Of a stretch of 64,000 bases of DNA, positions 8,343 through 16,637 are shown piece by piece (position 1 is the first letter of the stretch; each line of letters begins with the position of its first letter). The notes beneath the pieces are model-generated. The model was not told where the DNA came from. It did no database searches and was given only the letters and a program-made list of their open reading frames with translations. Origin of the DNA: Pseudomonas sp. DNDY-54 (GTDB lineage: Bacteria; Pseudomonadota; Gammaproteobacteria; Pseudomonadales; Pseudomonadaceae); NCBI RefSeq assembly GCF_019880365.1, contig NZ_CP082271.1:3224001-3288000 (forward strand). Reading direction: 5' to 3'. Made by a program: the position numbers and the translations under genes.

Positions 8343-9371
8343 ATGGCCCTGCCCCGCATCACCTCACCGCATACCACCGGCAACAACCGCACCCAGCGGG
8401 TCATGTTGCTGGTGCTGGCGGCTACGCTGCCCGGTGCGATCGTACTGACCTGGCTGTATGGCGTCGGCACACTGATCAATCTGGCATGGGCGAGTGCCGT
8501 GGCGCTAGGCTGCGAAGCGCTGATCCTCAAACTACGGCAGCGCCCTGTGCAGTTCTTCCTACGCGATGGCAGCGCACTGGTCACCGCCGTGTTGCTTGCT
8601 CTGGCGCTGCCACCCTACTCACCCTGGTGGCTGACGCTAATCGCCACCGGCAGCGCGGTGATTTTTGGTAAGCAGCTTTACGGCGGCCTGGGGCAGAACC
8701 CGTTCAACCCGGCGATGATCGGCTACGTCGTAGTGCTGGTGTCCTTCCCCGTGGAAATGACCACCTGGCCGGTGCCGCACAGCGTTGGACTCAGCGCCGG
8801 CTTGCAACACATCCTCGGCATCGCCTCGCTGCCCGACGGCTGGACCCAGGCTACGGCGCTCGACCTCCTCAAAGTTAACAAGAGCCTGACCATTGACGAG
8901 CTCTGGGCCAACCCGGCCTTTGGACATTTCGGCGGCATCGGCTCGGAAGTGGTCAACCTGGCCTTTCTCGCCGGCGGGCTGTTTTTGCTGCACAAACGAC
9001 TGTTCAGCTGGCATGCACCTGTCGGTATGCTCGCGGCCCTGGCGCTAATTAGCCTGCTGTTCTGGAATGGATCAGGGTCAGACAGTCATGGATCGCCGTT
9101 ATTTCACCTGCTCAGCGGCGCAACCATGCTTGGCGCCTTCTTCATCGTGACGGACCCGGTGAGCGGTGCCACCAGCAACCAGGGCCGGCTGATCTTTGGC
9201 GCCGGTGTCGGCATCCTCGTCTACGTCATTCGCGCCTGGGGCGGCTATCCGGATGCCGTGGCGTTCGCCGTATTGCTGATGAACCTCTCCGCACCGACCA
9301 TCGACTACTACACCCGTCCGCGCACCTATGGCCACCGCAAGGCCGAGCGCGGCTTCAAGCTGGGCGAATGA
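8343..9371 (+). CDS. rsxD: Electron transport complex subunit RsxD
   Basis: Polytopic membrane subunit of 342 residues, related to NqrB. The FMN-attachment motif TDPVSGATSNQGRLIFG is present, with the Thr that carries covalent FMN in this family. GQNPFNPAMIGY, another RnfD/NqrB hallmark, appears near residue 118. About eight to ten membrane spans are predicted from the hydrophobic blocks. It lies 49 bases after rsxC, the only real gap inside the operon, and is preceded by GGAG. It works with RsxG in membrane electron transfer. Confidence 0.95.
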   Translation: MALPRITSPHTTGNNRTQRVMLLVLAATLPGAIVLTWLYGVGTLINLAWASAVALGCEALILKLRQRPVQFFLRDGSALVTAVLLALALPPYSPWWLTLIATGSAVIFGKQLYGGLGQNPFNPAMIGYVVVLVSFPVEMTTWPVPHSVGLSAGLQHILGIASLPDGWTQATALDLLKVNKSLTIDELWANPAFGHFGGIGSEVVNLAFLAGGLFLLHKRLFSWHAPVGMLAALALISLLFWNGSGSDSHGSPLFHLLSGATMLGAFFIVTDPVSGATSNQGRLIFGAGVGILVYVIRAWGGYPDAVAFAVLLMNLSAPTIDYYTRPRTYGHRKAERGFKLGE

Positions 9372-9372
9372 C

Positions 9373-10143
9373 ATGATCCTTCCTGAACTCAGCCGCTCGA
9401 TGTTCAAGAACAGCCTGGTGCTGGGCCTGTTCGCGGTGGTGACTGTAGGTGCCGTGACGATGCTGCAGCAGTTCACTGCCGAGCGTATCCAGGCATCCGA
9501 ACGCGCCGCGCAACTGCGCGCGCTGAACGAAATCCTGCCCCGCGACAGCTACGACAATCAGTTGCTCGATAACAGCATCGAGATACACGACCCGCTGCTG
9601 GGCACGCGCCAGCCACTCGCCGCCTATATCGCCCGCAAGGACGGCAAGCCCAGTGCAGTGATTCTCCAGGCCGTCGCACCAGACGGGTACAGCGGAGCGA
9701 TACATCTGCTCGTCGGCGTCCAGGCGGATGGAAAAATCGCCGGTGTCCGCGTAGTCAACCATCGCGAAACGCCTGGCCTGGGCGACAAAATCGAACTGGC
9801 GAAAAGCCAATGGATACGCAGCTTCGACAACCGTTCGCTGAGTGATCCAGGCGAATCCGGCTGGGCCGTGAAAAAAGATCGCGGTGACTTTGACCAGTTT
9901 GCCGGCGCCACCATCACCCCCCGGGCCGTGGTCGGCGCGGTACACCGCGCCCTGCAGTATTTCGACGCGCATAAGGCCGATCTGCTCAGTACTGACGGCG
10001 GTCCTGTTGCCCCGGAGCGAGCCTTGGAAAGCGTGACAGAGCCCGCGCAAGTGACGACCCATTCCCGGGCCGGAGCCGCCGCGACCCGTGACGCATTACA
10101 GGTCGACAATCCTCAGCCCGCGCAGAAAGGCCCAACACCATGA
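9373..10143 (+). CDS. rsxG: Electron transport complex subunit RsxG
   Basis: FMN-binding subunit with one N-terminal membrane helix (residues 12-32) and a periplasmic domain. The flavin-attachment site is seen as FAGATITPRAVVGAVH, with the Thr of the GAT motif. GLGDKIELAKSQWI and the WAVKKDRGDFDQF segment are typical of RnfG. The start at 9373 lies directly after the rsxD stop and gives 256 residues. That is about 50 more than E. coli RsxG; the excess is a C-terminal Ala/Thr/Pro-rich tail that looks disordered. The stop overlaps rsxE (ATGA at 10140). Confidence 0.94.
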   Translation: MILPELSRSMFKNSLVLGLFAVVTVGAVTMLQQFTAERIQASERAAQLRALNEILPRDSYDNQLLDNSIEIHDPLLGTRQPLAAYIARKDGKPSAVILQAVAPDGYSGAIHLLVGVQADGKIAGVRVVNHRETPGLGDKIELAKSQWIRSFDNRSLSDPGESGWAVKKDRGDFDQFAGATITPRAVVGAVHRALQYFDAHKADLLSTDGGPVAPERALESVTEPAQVTTHSRAGAAATRDALQVDNPQPAQKGPTP

Positions 10144-10853
10144 GCAATCCCAGCTATCGCGAACTGAGCGTCAATGGCTTGTGGAAGAACAACCCGGCAC
10201 TGGTGCAGCTGCTGGGGCTCTGTCCACTGCTGGGCGTCAGCAACTCGGCAGTCAATGCCATAGGGCTTGGACTGGCGACGGCGCTGGTGCTGATCTGCTC
10301 GAACATCGGCGTTTCGTTGGTGCGGGGCGTCGTCAACACCGCCGTGCGCCTACCGGCCTTCGTCATGATCATCGCCGCGCTGACCACCTGCATCGAGCTG
10401 CTGATGCAGGCCTATACCTATGAGCTGTACCAAATCCTTGGCATCTTCATCCCGCTGATCACCACTAACTGCGTAATTCTCGGCCGCGCCGATGGTTTTG
10501 CTGCCAAACACAACCCGCTAATCGCCGCCTTCGACGGATTGGTCATGGGGTTGGGTTTTGCATTGGTGCTGGTAGTCCTGGGAGGGCTGCGAGAACTGCT
10601 CGGAACCGGTGCGCTGTTTGCCAATATGCATCTGCTGTTCGGCCCGGTGGCCGCCGACTGGCAGATCATCCTGTTCAACGATTACACAGGCTTTCTGCTG
10701 GCGATTCTCCCTCCCGGGGCATTCATCGTGCTCGGCCTGTTGATCGCATTGAAGAACAGCATCGACCAGCGTCTGGCTGAACGCGCCAAGGCCCGACAGC
10801 CGATGGAGCCGGTACAAAGTCGTCGCGTGCGCGTTACCGGCGTGATCGAATGA
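10140..10853 (+). CDS. rsxE: Electron transport complex subunit RsxE
   Basis: Integral membrane subunit of 237 residues, paralogous to RsxA and NqrD. It shows NPALVQLLGLCPLLGVSNSAVNA near the N terminus and GIFIPLITTNCVILGRADGFAAKH, each with a conserved Cys thought to bind a shared Fe-S centre at the RsxA/RsxE interface. About six membrane spans are visible. It is the last of the rsx genes, and nth follows after 19 bases, so co-transcription of nth is likely. Confidence 0.95.
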   Translation: MSNPSYRELSVNGLWKNNPALVQLLGLCPLLGVSNSAVNAIGLGLATALVLICSNIGVSLVRGVVNTAVRLPAFVMIIAALTTCIELLMQAYTYELYQILGIFIPLITTNCVILGRADGFAAKHNPLIAAFDGLVMGLGFALVLVVLGGLRELLGTGALFANMHLLFGPVAADWQIILFNDYTGFLLAILPPGAFIVLGLLIALKNSIDQRLAERAKARQPMEPVQSRRVRVTGVIE

Positions 10854-10872
10854 TGGCGAGAGGGTTTGCTCG

Positions 10873-11511
10873 ATGAATGCCGAGAAACGCCGGGAGATCT
10901 TTCGTCGCTTTCATGAAGACAATCCTGAGCCGAAAACCGAGCTGGCCTACAGCACGCCTTTCGAGCTGCTGATCGCGGTGATCCTCTCGGCACAGGCGAC
11001 GGACGTGGGCGTGAATAAGGCCACGGCCAAGCTCTACCCCGTCGCCAACACGCCGGAAGCCATTCACGCGCTTGGTTACGATGGCCTGTGCAGCTACATC
11101 AAAACCATCGGGCTTTATCCGAGCAAGGCTAAAAACGTGCTGGAGACGTGCCGTATTCTGGTCGAGAAACACGGCAGCCAGGTCCCCGATAACCGTGAAG
11201 ATCTCGAGGCGCTGCCTGGGGTCGGACGCAAAACGGCCAACGTGGTGCTCAATACGGCCTTTCGTCAGTTCACCATGGCCGTGGACACTCATATCTTCCG
11301 CGTTTCCAACCGTACCAATATCGCGCCAGGCAAGAACGTCTTAGAGGTCGAGCGGCGGCTGGTCAAGTTTGTGCCAAAGGAATATCTGTTGGATGCGCAC
11401 CACTGGCTGATCCTACATGGACGCTACGTCTGCAAAGCACGTCGGCCGCAATGCGGCAGTTGCCGGATCGAAGATCTTTGCGAGTACAAGCACAAGACGT
11501 CGGACGATTGA
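10873..11511 (+). CDS. nth: Endonuclease III
   Basis: DNA N-glycosylase/AP lyase of 212 residues that removes oxidised pyrimidines. The helix-hairpin-helix LPGVGRKTANVVL contains the catalytic Lys, and VDTHIFRVSNR contains the catalytic Asp. The C-terminal [4Fe-4S] motif C-x6-C-x2-C-x5-C is complete (CKARRPQCGSCRIEDLC). It follows the rsx genes closely, an arrangement also known from enteric bacteria and Pseudomonas. Linking a redox complex with oxidative DNA repair makes sense as a shared oxidative-stress theme, though that link is inference. Confidence 0.97.
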   Translation: MNAEKRREIFRRFHEDNPEPKTELAYSTPFELLIAVILSAQATDVGVNKATAKLYPVANTPEAIHALGYDGLCSYIKTIGLYPSKAKNVLETCRILVEKHGSQVPDNREDLEALPGVGRKTANVVLNTAFRQFTMAVDTHIFRVSNRTNIAPGKNVLEVERRLVKFVPKEYLLDAHHWLILHGRYVCKARRPQCGSCRIEDLCEYKHKTSDD

Positions 11512-11553
11512 GCCAGCGCTTGGAAAAGCTATTGCACGATTGAAAAAATCTTT

Positions 11554-11582
11554 TTTACGGCACTCACATTTGTCGCTATAAG
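11554..11582 (+). promoter_or_regulatory. Candidate sigma-70 promoter for the small acidic protein gene
   Basis: TTTACG (11554-11559) and TATAAG (11577-11582) are separated by 17 bases. They lie about 40 bases before the start codon, in an AT-rich gap after nth. Confidence 0.5.
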
Positions 11583-11620
11583 GTGCGCCATTAGCGCGCT
11601 TTAGCCGTGGAGTGAGACAA

Positions 11621-11800
11621 GTGTCCGAGAAAGAAGAGATCCAGATTGAAGATGACTTCGTCGCAGACGACGAAGACGACACCTCCGAGGCTCCGGTGGA
11701 GGTAGCGAAGACCAACCTCACCAAGCGCCGGATCATCGACAATCTGCTCGAAGAACGTCGCTTGCAGAAACAGCTCAACGAGTTCGATTTCGACCTCTGA
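11621..11800 (+). CDS. Small acidic PA3496-family protein
   Basis: A 59-residue protein if started at the GTG at 11621, which has GGAG eight bases upstream; the GTG at 11612 overlaps that site and is less likely. The N-terminal half is very acidic (EEIQIEDDFVADDEDD). The C-terminal half is basic and helical (TNLTKRRIIDNLLEERRLQKQLNEFDFDL). It resembles the Pseudomonas PA3496 family, annotated as putative envelope integrity proteins, and the place after rsx-nth fits that. There is no signal peptide or membrane span, so the stated role is unproven. Confidence 0.8.
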   Translation: MSEKEEIQIEDDFVADDEDDTSEAPVEVAKTNLTKRRIIDNLLEERRLQKQLNEFDFDL

Positions 11801-11804
11801 ATTG

Positions 11805-11832
11805 AAAAAGCCCCGAGATCGGGGCTTTTTTT
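11805..11832 (+). terminator. Intrinsic terminator
   Basis: AAAAAGCCCCGA-TCGGGGCTTTTTTT: a 7-bp GC-rich stem (AGCCCCG/CGGGGCT) with a tight loop and a run of seven T, directly after the small acidic gene. The A-run before it means it could also act on gloA transcripts from the minus strand. Confidence 0.9.
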
Positions 11833-11846
11833 CGTGGCTTCTGCTA

Positions 11847-12239
11847 TCAGTCGCGACGCGACGGCGACAATAGTTCGACCTTGTACCCGTCAGGATCTTC
11901 GATGAACGCCAGGATGCTGGTTCCATGCTTCATCGGCCCCGGCTCACGGGTGACCTTGCCGCCACGACTGCGGATATCCTCGCACGCCCTGTAGACGTCC
12001 TCGACCTCTAACGCGATATGGCCGTATCCGTCACCCAGGTCGTATTTCTCAACGCCCCAGTTGTGGGTTAATTCCAGCACGCTGTTATGCGCCTCGTCGC
12101 CGTAGCCGACAAAGGCCAGAGTAAACTTGCCCTCCGGATAGTCCTTGCGTCGCAGCAGGGTCATGCCCAGCACTTCGGTATAAAAGGCGATGGATCGATC
12201 CATATCGCCGACTCGCAGCATGGTGTGCAGCAGTCTCAT
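11847..12239 (-). CDS. gloA: Lactoylglutathione lyase (glyoxalase I)
   Basis: Isomerises the methylglyoxal-glutathione hemithioacetal to S-lactoylglutathione. At 130 residues it is the short, nickel-type bacterial form, made of two beta-alpha-beta-beta-beta units. Metal ligands are visible as His5 (RLLHTMLRVGD), the Glu of SVLELTHNWG, the His of GYGHIALEV and the Glu of GYKVELLSP. The start has upstream AGGAG. It lies downstream of argG on the same strand, with a hairpin between them. Confidence 0.95.
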   Translation of the reverse strand: MRLLHTMLRVGDMDRSIAFYTEVLGMTLLRRKDYPEGKFTLAFVGYGDEAHNSVLELTHNWGVEKYDLGDGYGHIALEVEDVYRACEDIRSRGGKVTREPGPMKHGTSILAFIEDPDGYKVELLSPSRRD

Positions 12240-12278
12240 GGTGTGGTTCTCCTCATGTTCGGCAAGGCAGAAAGCATA

Positions 12279-12300
12279 ACCCCGGCTCGTGGCCGGGGTT
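12279..12300 (-). terminator. Hairpin after argG
   Basis: Perfect 9-bp arms AACCCCGGC and GCCGGGGTT around four bases, located between the argG stop and the gloA start. The T-run is poor on the minus strand (tail ATGCTTTC), so read-through into gloA is possible. Confidence 0.6.
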
Positions 12301-12325
12301 ATGTCAGAACCGTGCCCCGTTCCGT

Positions 12326-13543
12326 TTAGAACTGGGTCCGGCCCTTGTTCGCAGCAATGCGCATGCGCAGTGCGTTGAGCTTGATGAAGCCCCCAGCGTC
12401 GGCCTGATCGTAAGCGCCAGCGTCGTCCTCGAAGGTTGCGATGTTGGCATCGAAAAGCGAGTCGTCCGATTTACGGCCAGTGACGATGACGTTGCCTTTA
12501 TAGAGCTTCAGACGAACCACGCCGTTCACATTGACCTGCGAGGCGTCGATCATCTGCTGCAGCATGCTGCGCTCTGGGCTCCACCAGTAACCGTTGTAGA
12601 TCAGGCTGGCGTACTTGGGCATCAGCTCATCTTTCAGGTGGGCGACTTCACGGTCCAGCGTGATCGACTCAATGGCCCGATGCCCCTTGAGCATGATGGT
12701 GCCACCGGGAGTCTCGTAGCAGCCACGGGACTTCATTCCGACATAGCGGTTCTCGACGATATCCAGACGACCGATGCCGTTCTCGCCGCCGACCTTGTTC
12801 AGATACGCCAGCACTTGGGCCGGGCTCATATCCTTGCCATCGATCGCAACGATGTCGCCTTTGCGATAGGTCAGTTCGATATAGGTGGGGGCGTCCGGCG
12901 CAGCTTCGGGCGACTTGGTCCAGCGCCACATGTCTTCTTCGTGCTCGGTCCAGGTATCTTCCAACACACCGCCCTCATAGGAGATGTGCAGCAAGTTGGC
13001 ATCCATGGAGTAAGGCGACTTCTTCTTGCCGTGGCGCTCGATCGGGATGGCATGCTTCTCGGCGTAGTCCATCAGCTTCTCACGCGAAAGCAGGTCCCAC
13101 TCACGCCAGGGCGCGATTACCTTGACGCCCGGCTTCAGTGCGTAGGCACCGAGCTCGAAACGAACCTGATCGTTGCCCTTGCCGGTGGCGCCGTGAGAGA
13201 TGGCATCGGCGCCGGTCTCGTTGGCGATCTCGATGAGCCGCTTGGCGATCAGCGGACGGGCAATGGAAGTACCCAGCAGGTATTCGCCTTCATACACGGT
13301 GTTGGCGCGGAACATCGGGAAGACGAAATCGCGGACGAACTCTTCGCGCAGGTCATCGATGTAGATCTCCTCGACACCCATGGCCTTGGCCTTGGCACGG
13401 GCTGGCTCGACTTCCTCGCCCTGACCGAGGTCAGCGGTGAAGGTCACCACTTCACAGTTATAGGTGTCTTGCAGCCACTTGAGGATCACCGAGGTGTCCA
13501 GGCCACCGGAATACGCCAGGACTACCTTCTTTACGTCGGCCAT
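12326..13543 (-). CDS. argG: Argininosuccinate synthase
   Basis: Joins citrulline and aspartate using ATP in arginine biosynthesis. The 405-residue protein begins MADVKKVVLAYSGGLDTS, which includes the PP-loop ATP-binding site; the ATG at 13543 matches the usual start. TADLGQGEEVEP and SHGATGKGNDQVRFE are family signatures for ATP and substrate binding. Length and motifs are standard. It lies downstream of motY on the same strand with an 85-base gap. Confidence 0.97.
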   Translation of the reverse strand: MADVKKVVLAYSGGLDTSVILKWLQDTYNCEVVTFTADLGQGEEVEPARAKAKAMGVEEIYIDDLREEFVRDFVFPMFRANTVYEGEYLLGTSIARPLIAKRLIEIANETGADAISHGATGKGNDQVRFELGAYALKPGVKVIAPWREWDLLSREKLMDYAEKHAIPIERHGKKKSPYSMDANLLHISYEGGVLEDTWTEHEEDMWRWTKSPEAAPDAPTYIELTYRKGDIVAIDGKDMSPAQVLAYLNKVGGENGIGRLDIVENRYVGMKSRGCYETPGGTIMLKGHRAIESITLDREVAHLKDELMPKYASLIYNGYWWSPERSMLQQMIDASQVNVNGVVRLKLYKGNVIVTGRKSDDSLFDANIATFEDDAGAYDQADAGGFIKLNALRMRIAANKGRTQF

Positions 13544-13628
13544 TGCCATCCACTCCCGGGATTGAAGGAAAGCGGAGATTCTACTGGTCGCGACGTATGT
13601 TTTACAGGGGCGTGAGCGTCGCGCGGCG

Positions 13629-14525
13629 TCAGGACGACGGAGCGCCCTTCTCCACGGCGGCCGCGGTGGTCAAAGGGCCCCGCTCCAAACGCAGGGCCAC
13701 TCGTCGGTTCTTGGCGCGATTGGCCTCACTGTTGTTAGACACCAGTGGATAGCGCTCTCCGTGAAAGCGCAACGTGATCTGCTCCTTCGGGACACCGTTG
13801 GCAACGAGATACTCCTCGACCGCTAACGCACGCCGACGGGACAGGTCGCGGTTGGTCAACCGATTGCCGCTGTTGTCGGAGTGTCCATCAAGCTGTATCC
13901 GATTGACACTCGGGTCAGCCTTGAGGAATTGAAGAATGATGTCGAGCTTGGCTTGAGCCAAAGCATCCAGCACCACATCGCCGGCCGGAAACCCGACCTG
14001 CGACTGGCGGATCTGGTCAAAATTCACCGGCAACAGCTTGGCCGTACAGGTACGAAACTCTTCGTAGGCTTTACCGAAACGCGCAGGCAGCAACCGCACT
14101 TCCAGCGCGTCGCCCCCGTGCTGCGTACGGTGACGGATCACCGGACTACGCCCCTCAAGCAGACCAGTGAGGAGCCGGCCGGCCTGCAGCTGGGAGCTGT
14201 TGAATGGAATATCCTTGCCGCCGGCTACCGTGACCAGCCCCAGATTGATATCGCTGCGCTCTGGCTGCCACGGCGCAGCCGCCGCGAGCAAGGTCGCCGA
14301 CCCGGCCCCTAGCCAGCGGTCGGGTGACTGCAAGCGAAACGTCGCTTGCTCGCCTGCGCGCCGCACAAACTCCCCGGCACCGAAGCCGGCCACCGGCTGC
14401 GTCAGTCGGCATTCGAACTGGTCGCCCTCCACCTGCCACTGTGCCCGCTCCAGACGTGTCTGAAAGGTCAGTGCATTGGCCGGCGATGCCAGCAGGCAGG
14501 CGAGAACAAGAAGGCGCAAGCGCAC
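13629..14525 (-). CDS. motY: MotY-type flagellar motor OmpA-family protein
   Basis: 298 residues with a signal peptide (RLLVLACLLASPANA). An N-terminal domain follows, then a C-terminal OmpA-like peptidoglycan-binding domain (IQLDGHSDNSGNRLTNRDLSRRRA, NRRVALRLERG). Both the domain arrangement and the position between argG and pyrC match MotY of Pseudomonas. There it forms a ring around the sodium- or proton-driven flagellar stator and anchors it to the cell wall. No other flagellar gene is nearby; motY is commonly solitary. Identification rests on domain order and synteny. Confidence 0.88.
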   Translation of the reverse strand: MRLRLLVLACLLASPANALTFQTRLERAQWQVEGDQFECRLTQPVAGFGAGEFVRRAGEQATFRLQSPDRWLGAGSATLLAAAAPWQPERSDINLGLVTVAGGKDIPFNSSQLQAGRLLTGLLEGRSPVIRHRTQHGGDALEVRLLPARFGKAYEEFRTCTAKLLPVNFDQIRQSQVGFPAGDVVLDALAQAKLDIILQFLKADPSVNRIQLDGHSDNSGNRLTNRDLSRRRALAVEEYLVANGVPKEQITLRFHGERYPLVSNNSEANRAKNRRVALRLERGPLTTAAAVEKGAPSS

Positions 14526-14704
14526 GGAAGGCTCCAGGATGAAGGCATTTCAACGGGTATCGGTGCTGACCGCTAAAACTTGAACTTACCGAGGCTTTCC
14601 AGACTGGTCGCATGGTCTCGTTTCGCCTGAGGATCCCGCCCGCGGCGATTTTTTCACGCGTTTCCGGTAGCATTCCCGCACGTTTTACCCGCCTGGAAAC
14701 CTGC

Positions 14705-15748
14705 ATGTCCGACCGACTGACACTACTGCGCCCCGACGATTGGCACATCCACCTGCGCGATGGCGCAGCGTTGCCTCACACCGTGGCGGACGCCGCACGC
14801 CAGTTCGCGCGCGCGATCATCATGCCGAACCTGGTCCCTCCGGTCCGCAACGCGAGCGAAGCGGACGCTTACCGTCAGCGGATTCTCGCTGCTCGCCCCT
14901 CTGGAAACGATTTCGAGCCGCTGATGGTGCTGTATCTCACCGACGGCACGCAGCCTGACGAAATACGCGCAGCAAAAGCCAGCGGTTACGTTCATGCGGC
15001 CAAGCTGTACCCGGCCGGCGCAACCACGAACTCTGCTTCTGGCGTGACCCGCATCGATAATATCTTTCCGGTGTTGGAGACCATGGCTGAAGTCGGCCTG
15101 CCGCTGCTGGTGCACGGCGAGGTGACACGCGCAGAGATCGACATCTTCGACCGCGAAAAGTATTTCATCGACGAGCAGCTGAGCCGGGTCACCGAGCGCT
15201 TCCCCAGCCTCAAGGTCGTGTTCGAGCACATCACCACCCGTGATGCCGTCCAGTTCGTCGAAGGTGCCAGCAGTAACGTGGGCGCCACCATTACCGCGCA
15301 TCACCTGCTCTACAACCGCAACCATATGCTGGTTGGCGGCATTCGCCCGCATTTTTTCTGCTTGCCGATCCTCAAGCGCAACGTCCATCAGGAGTCGCTG
15401 CTCGACGCCGCCACCAGCGGCAATCCGAAGTTCTTCCTCGGCACCGACTCGGCCCCTCATGCTCAGCACGCCAAGGAGAACGCCTGCGGTTGTGCCGGTT
15501 GCTACACCGCCTATGCGGCGATTGAGCTCTATGCCGAGGCGTTCGAACAGCGCAATGCCCTGGATCGCCTGGAAGCGTTCGCCAGCCACTTCGGCGCCGA
15601 CTTCTATGGCATGCCTCGCAACACTGACCAGATCACACTCGTACGTGAACCCTGGAGCGTTCCAGCAAACCTTCCATTCGGCGAACATAATGTCGTGCCG
15701 TTGCGCGCTGGCGAAACCTTGCAGTGGCGGATGGAGACACACGCATGA
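14705..15748 (+). CDS. pyrC: Dihydroorotase
   Basis: Zinc-dependent ring closure of carbamoyl aspartate to dihydroorotate in pyrimidine synthesis. Product of 347 residues from the ATG at 14705 (MSDRLTLLRPDDWHIHLRDG); the upstream ATG at 14612 would prepend unconserved sequence. The HIHLRDG metal site, the carboxylated-Lys region HAAKLYPAGATTNS and the FFLGTDSAPHA segment with the catalytic Asp are all present. This is the class II type related to E. coli PyrC. The stop overlaps the rnt start (ATGA at 15745). Confidence 0.97.
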   Translation: MSDRLTLLRPDDWHIHLRDGAALPHTVADAARQFARAIIMPNLVPPVRNASEADAYRQRILAARPSGNDFEPLMVLYLTDGTQPDEIRAAKASGYVHAAKLYPAGATTNSASGVTRIDNIFPVLETMAEVGLPLLVHGEVTRAEIDIFDREKYFIDEQLSRVTERFPSLKVVFEHITTRDAVQFVEGASSNVGATITAHHLLYNRNHMLVGGIRPHFFCLPILKRNVHQESLLDAATSGNPKFFLGTDSAPHAQHAKENACGCAGCYTAYAAIELYAEAFEQRNALDRLEAFASHFGADFYGMPRNTDQITLVREPWSVPANLPFGEHNVVPLRAGETLQWRMETHA

Positions 15749-16419
15749 GCGATGATCAGTTCGACGACGAACTAGAAGGCAGCGCACCAGGTAAGCCGCG
15801 CTCCCCCATGGCCAAGCGCTTTCGAGGCTTTTTACCCGTCGTAGTGGACGTTGAATGTGGCGGGTTCAACTGCGCAACGGACGCATTGCTTGAAATTGCT
15901 GCTGTGACCATCGGCATGGATGAGCAGGGCCTGCTCTATCCCCAGGAAACCTTATTCTTTCGGGTTGAGCCCTTCGCCGGCGCCAATATCGAGGCAGCAG
16001 CGCTGGAGTTCACGGGCATCAAGCTGGATCATCCCCTACGCATGGCGGTTCCCGAGGCTCAGGCACTCAACGAAATCATTCGCAGCGTGCGCAAAGCGGT
16101 GAAGTCAGCTGGTTGCAAGCGAGCGATTCTGGTGGGTCACAACAGCAGCTTCGACTTGGGTTTCCTCAACGCGGCCATTGCCCGCTGCGACATCAAACGC
16201 AACCCTTTCCACCCCTTTTCCAGTTTTGACACTGCCACCCTAGCTGGCCTCGCCTACGGCCAGACCGTCCTGGCCAAGGCCTGCCAGGCGGCCGGTATCG
16301 ACTTCGATGGCCGCGAAGCCCACTCGGCGCGCTACGACACCGAAAAGACTGCCGAACTGTTCTGCGGCATCGTCAATCGCTGGAAGGAAATGGGCGGCTG
16401 GGAAGAGTTCGACGACTAA
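15745..16419 (+). CDS. rnt: Ribonuclease T
   Basis: DEDDh-family 3'-5' exoribonuclease of 224 residues that trims tRNA CCA ends and stable RNA 3' ends. Exo motifs are visible: VVVDVECGGFN (Asp-Glu), HNSSFDLGF (Asp), and HSARYDTEKT (His and Asp). It is translationally coupled to pyrC through a 4-base overlap, the same order seen in Pseudomonas. The start at 15745 gives an N-terminal extension of about 25 acidic residues before the nuclease core, normal for this genus. Confidence 0.96.
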   Translation: MSDDQFDDELEGSAPGKPRSPMAKRFRGFLPVVVDVECGGFNCATDALLEIAAVTIGMDEQGLLYPQETLFFRVEPFAGANIEAAALEFTGIKLDHPLRMAVPEAQALNEIIRSVRKAVKSAGCKRAILVGHNSSFDLGFLNAAIARCDIKRNPFHPFSSFDTATLAGLAYGQTVLAKACQAAGIDFDGREAHSARYDTEKTAELFCGIVNRWKEMGGWEEFDD

Positions 16420-16446
16420 ATCAGCAACGCGTTTCGCGCTCTTCAG

Positions 16447-16478
16447 AAAAAGGCCAGTCGCGCGACTGGCCTTTTTTT
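16447..16478 (+). terminator. Intrinsic terminator of pyrC-rnt
   Basis: Fourteen-base arms AAAAAGGCCAGTCG and CGACTGGCCTTTTT with a minimal loop, ending in seven T. A near-copy of the same stem occurs at 16597-16622. Confidence 0.92.
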
Positions 16479-16524
16479 GTCTCATCAGTGGCTTACCGCG
16501 GTTATCGTGCTCAATCATCCTTCA

Positions 16525-16546
16525 CGACGTAGGGTGGGCTTCAGCC
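16525..16546 (+). repeat. REP-like GTAGGGTGGGCTTCAGCCC element
   Basis: GTAGGGTGGGCTTCAGCCC contains a small GGGCT/AGCCC palindrome. It starts with the same GTAGGGTGG as the element at 37934-37968. It sits between two terminators in the rnt-thrC gap, a typical place for dispersed palindromic repeats in Pseudomonas. Copy number cannot be judged from one window. Confidence 0.45.
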
Positions 16547-16596
16547 CCAAACCTGCGGGCGACCCAACTGCCTTTGCCAACCATGATGGCTGAAAC

Positions 16597-16622
16597 AAGG
16601 CCAGTCAAAAGACTGGCCTTTT
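16597..16622. terminator. Bidirectional terminator, near thrC end
   Basis: AAGGCCAGTC-aaaa-GACTGGCCTT, a perfect 10-bp stem followed by TT on the plus strand and by TTGTTTC on the minus strand. It lies about 16 bases past the thrC stop, so it probably ends the hom-thrC transcript. Confidence 0.7.
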
Positions 16623-16637
16623 AGCATGGACGCTCGC

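Noticed and set aside
4633..10853. rsx operon as a nitrogen-fixation rnf cluster
   Set aside because: No nif genes are present, nth follows, and the layout is that of the housekeeping rsx locus. A separate nif-linked rnf copy could exist elsewhere but cannot be judged here.
12638..13615. 325-codon frame opposite argG
   Set aside because: Antisense shadow of a certain gene with no motif of its own.
14723..15787. 354-codon frame opposite pyrC
   Set aside because: Antisense shadow of pyrC; composition follows the coding strand.
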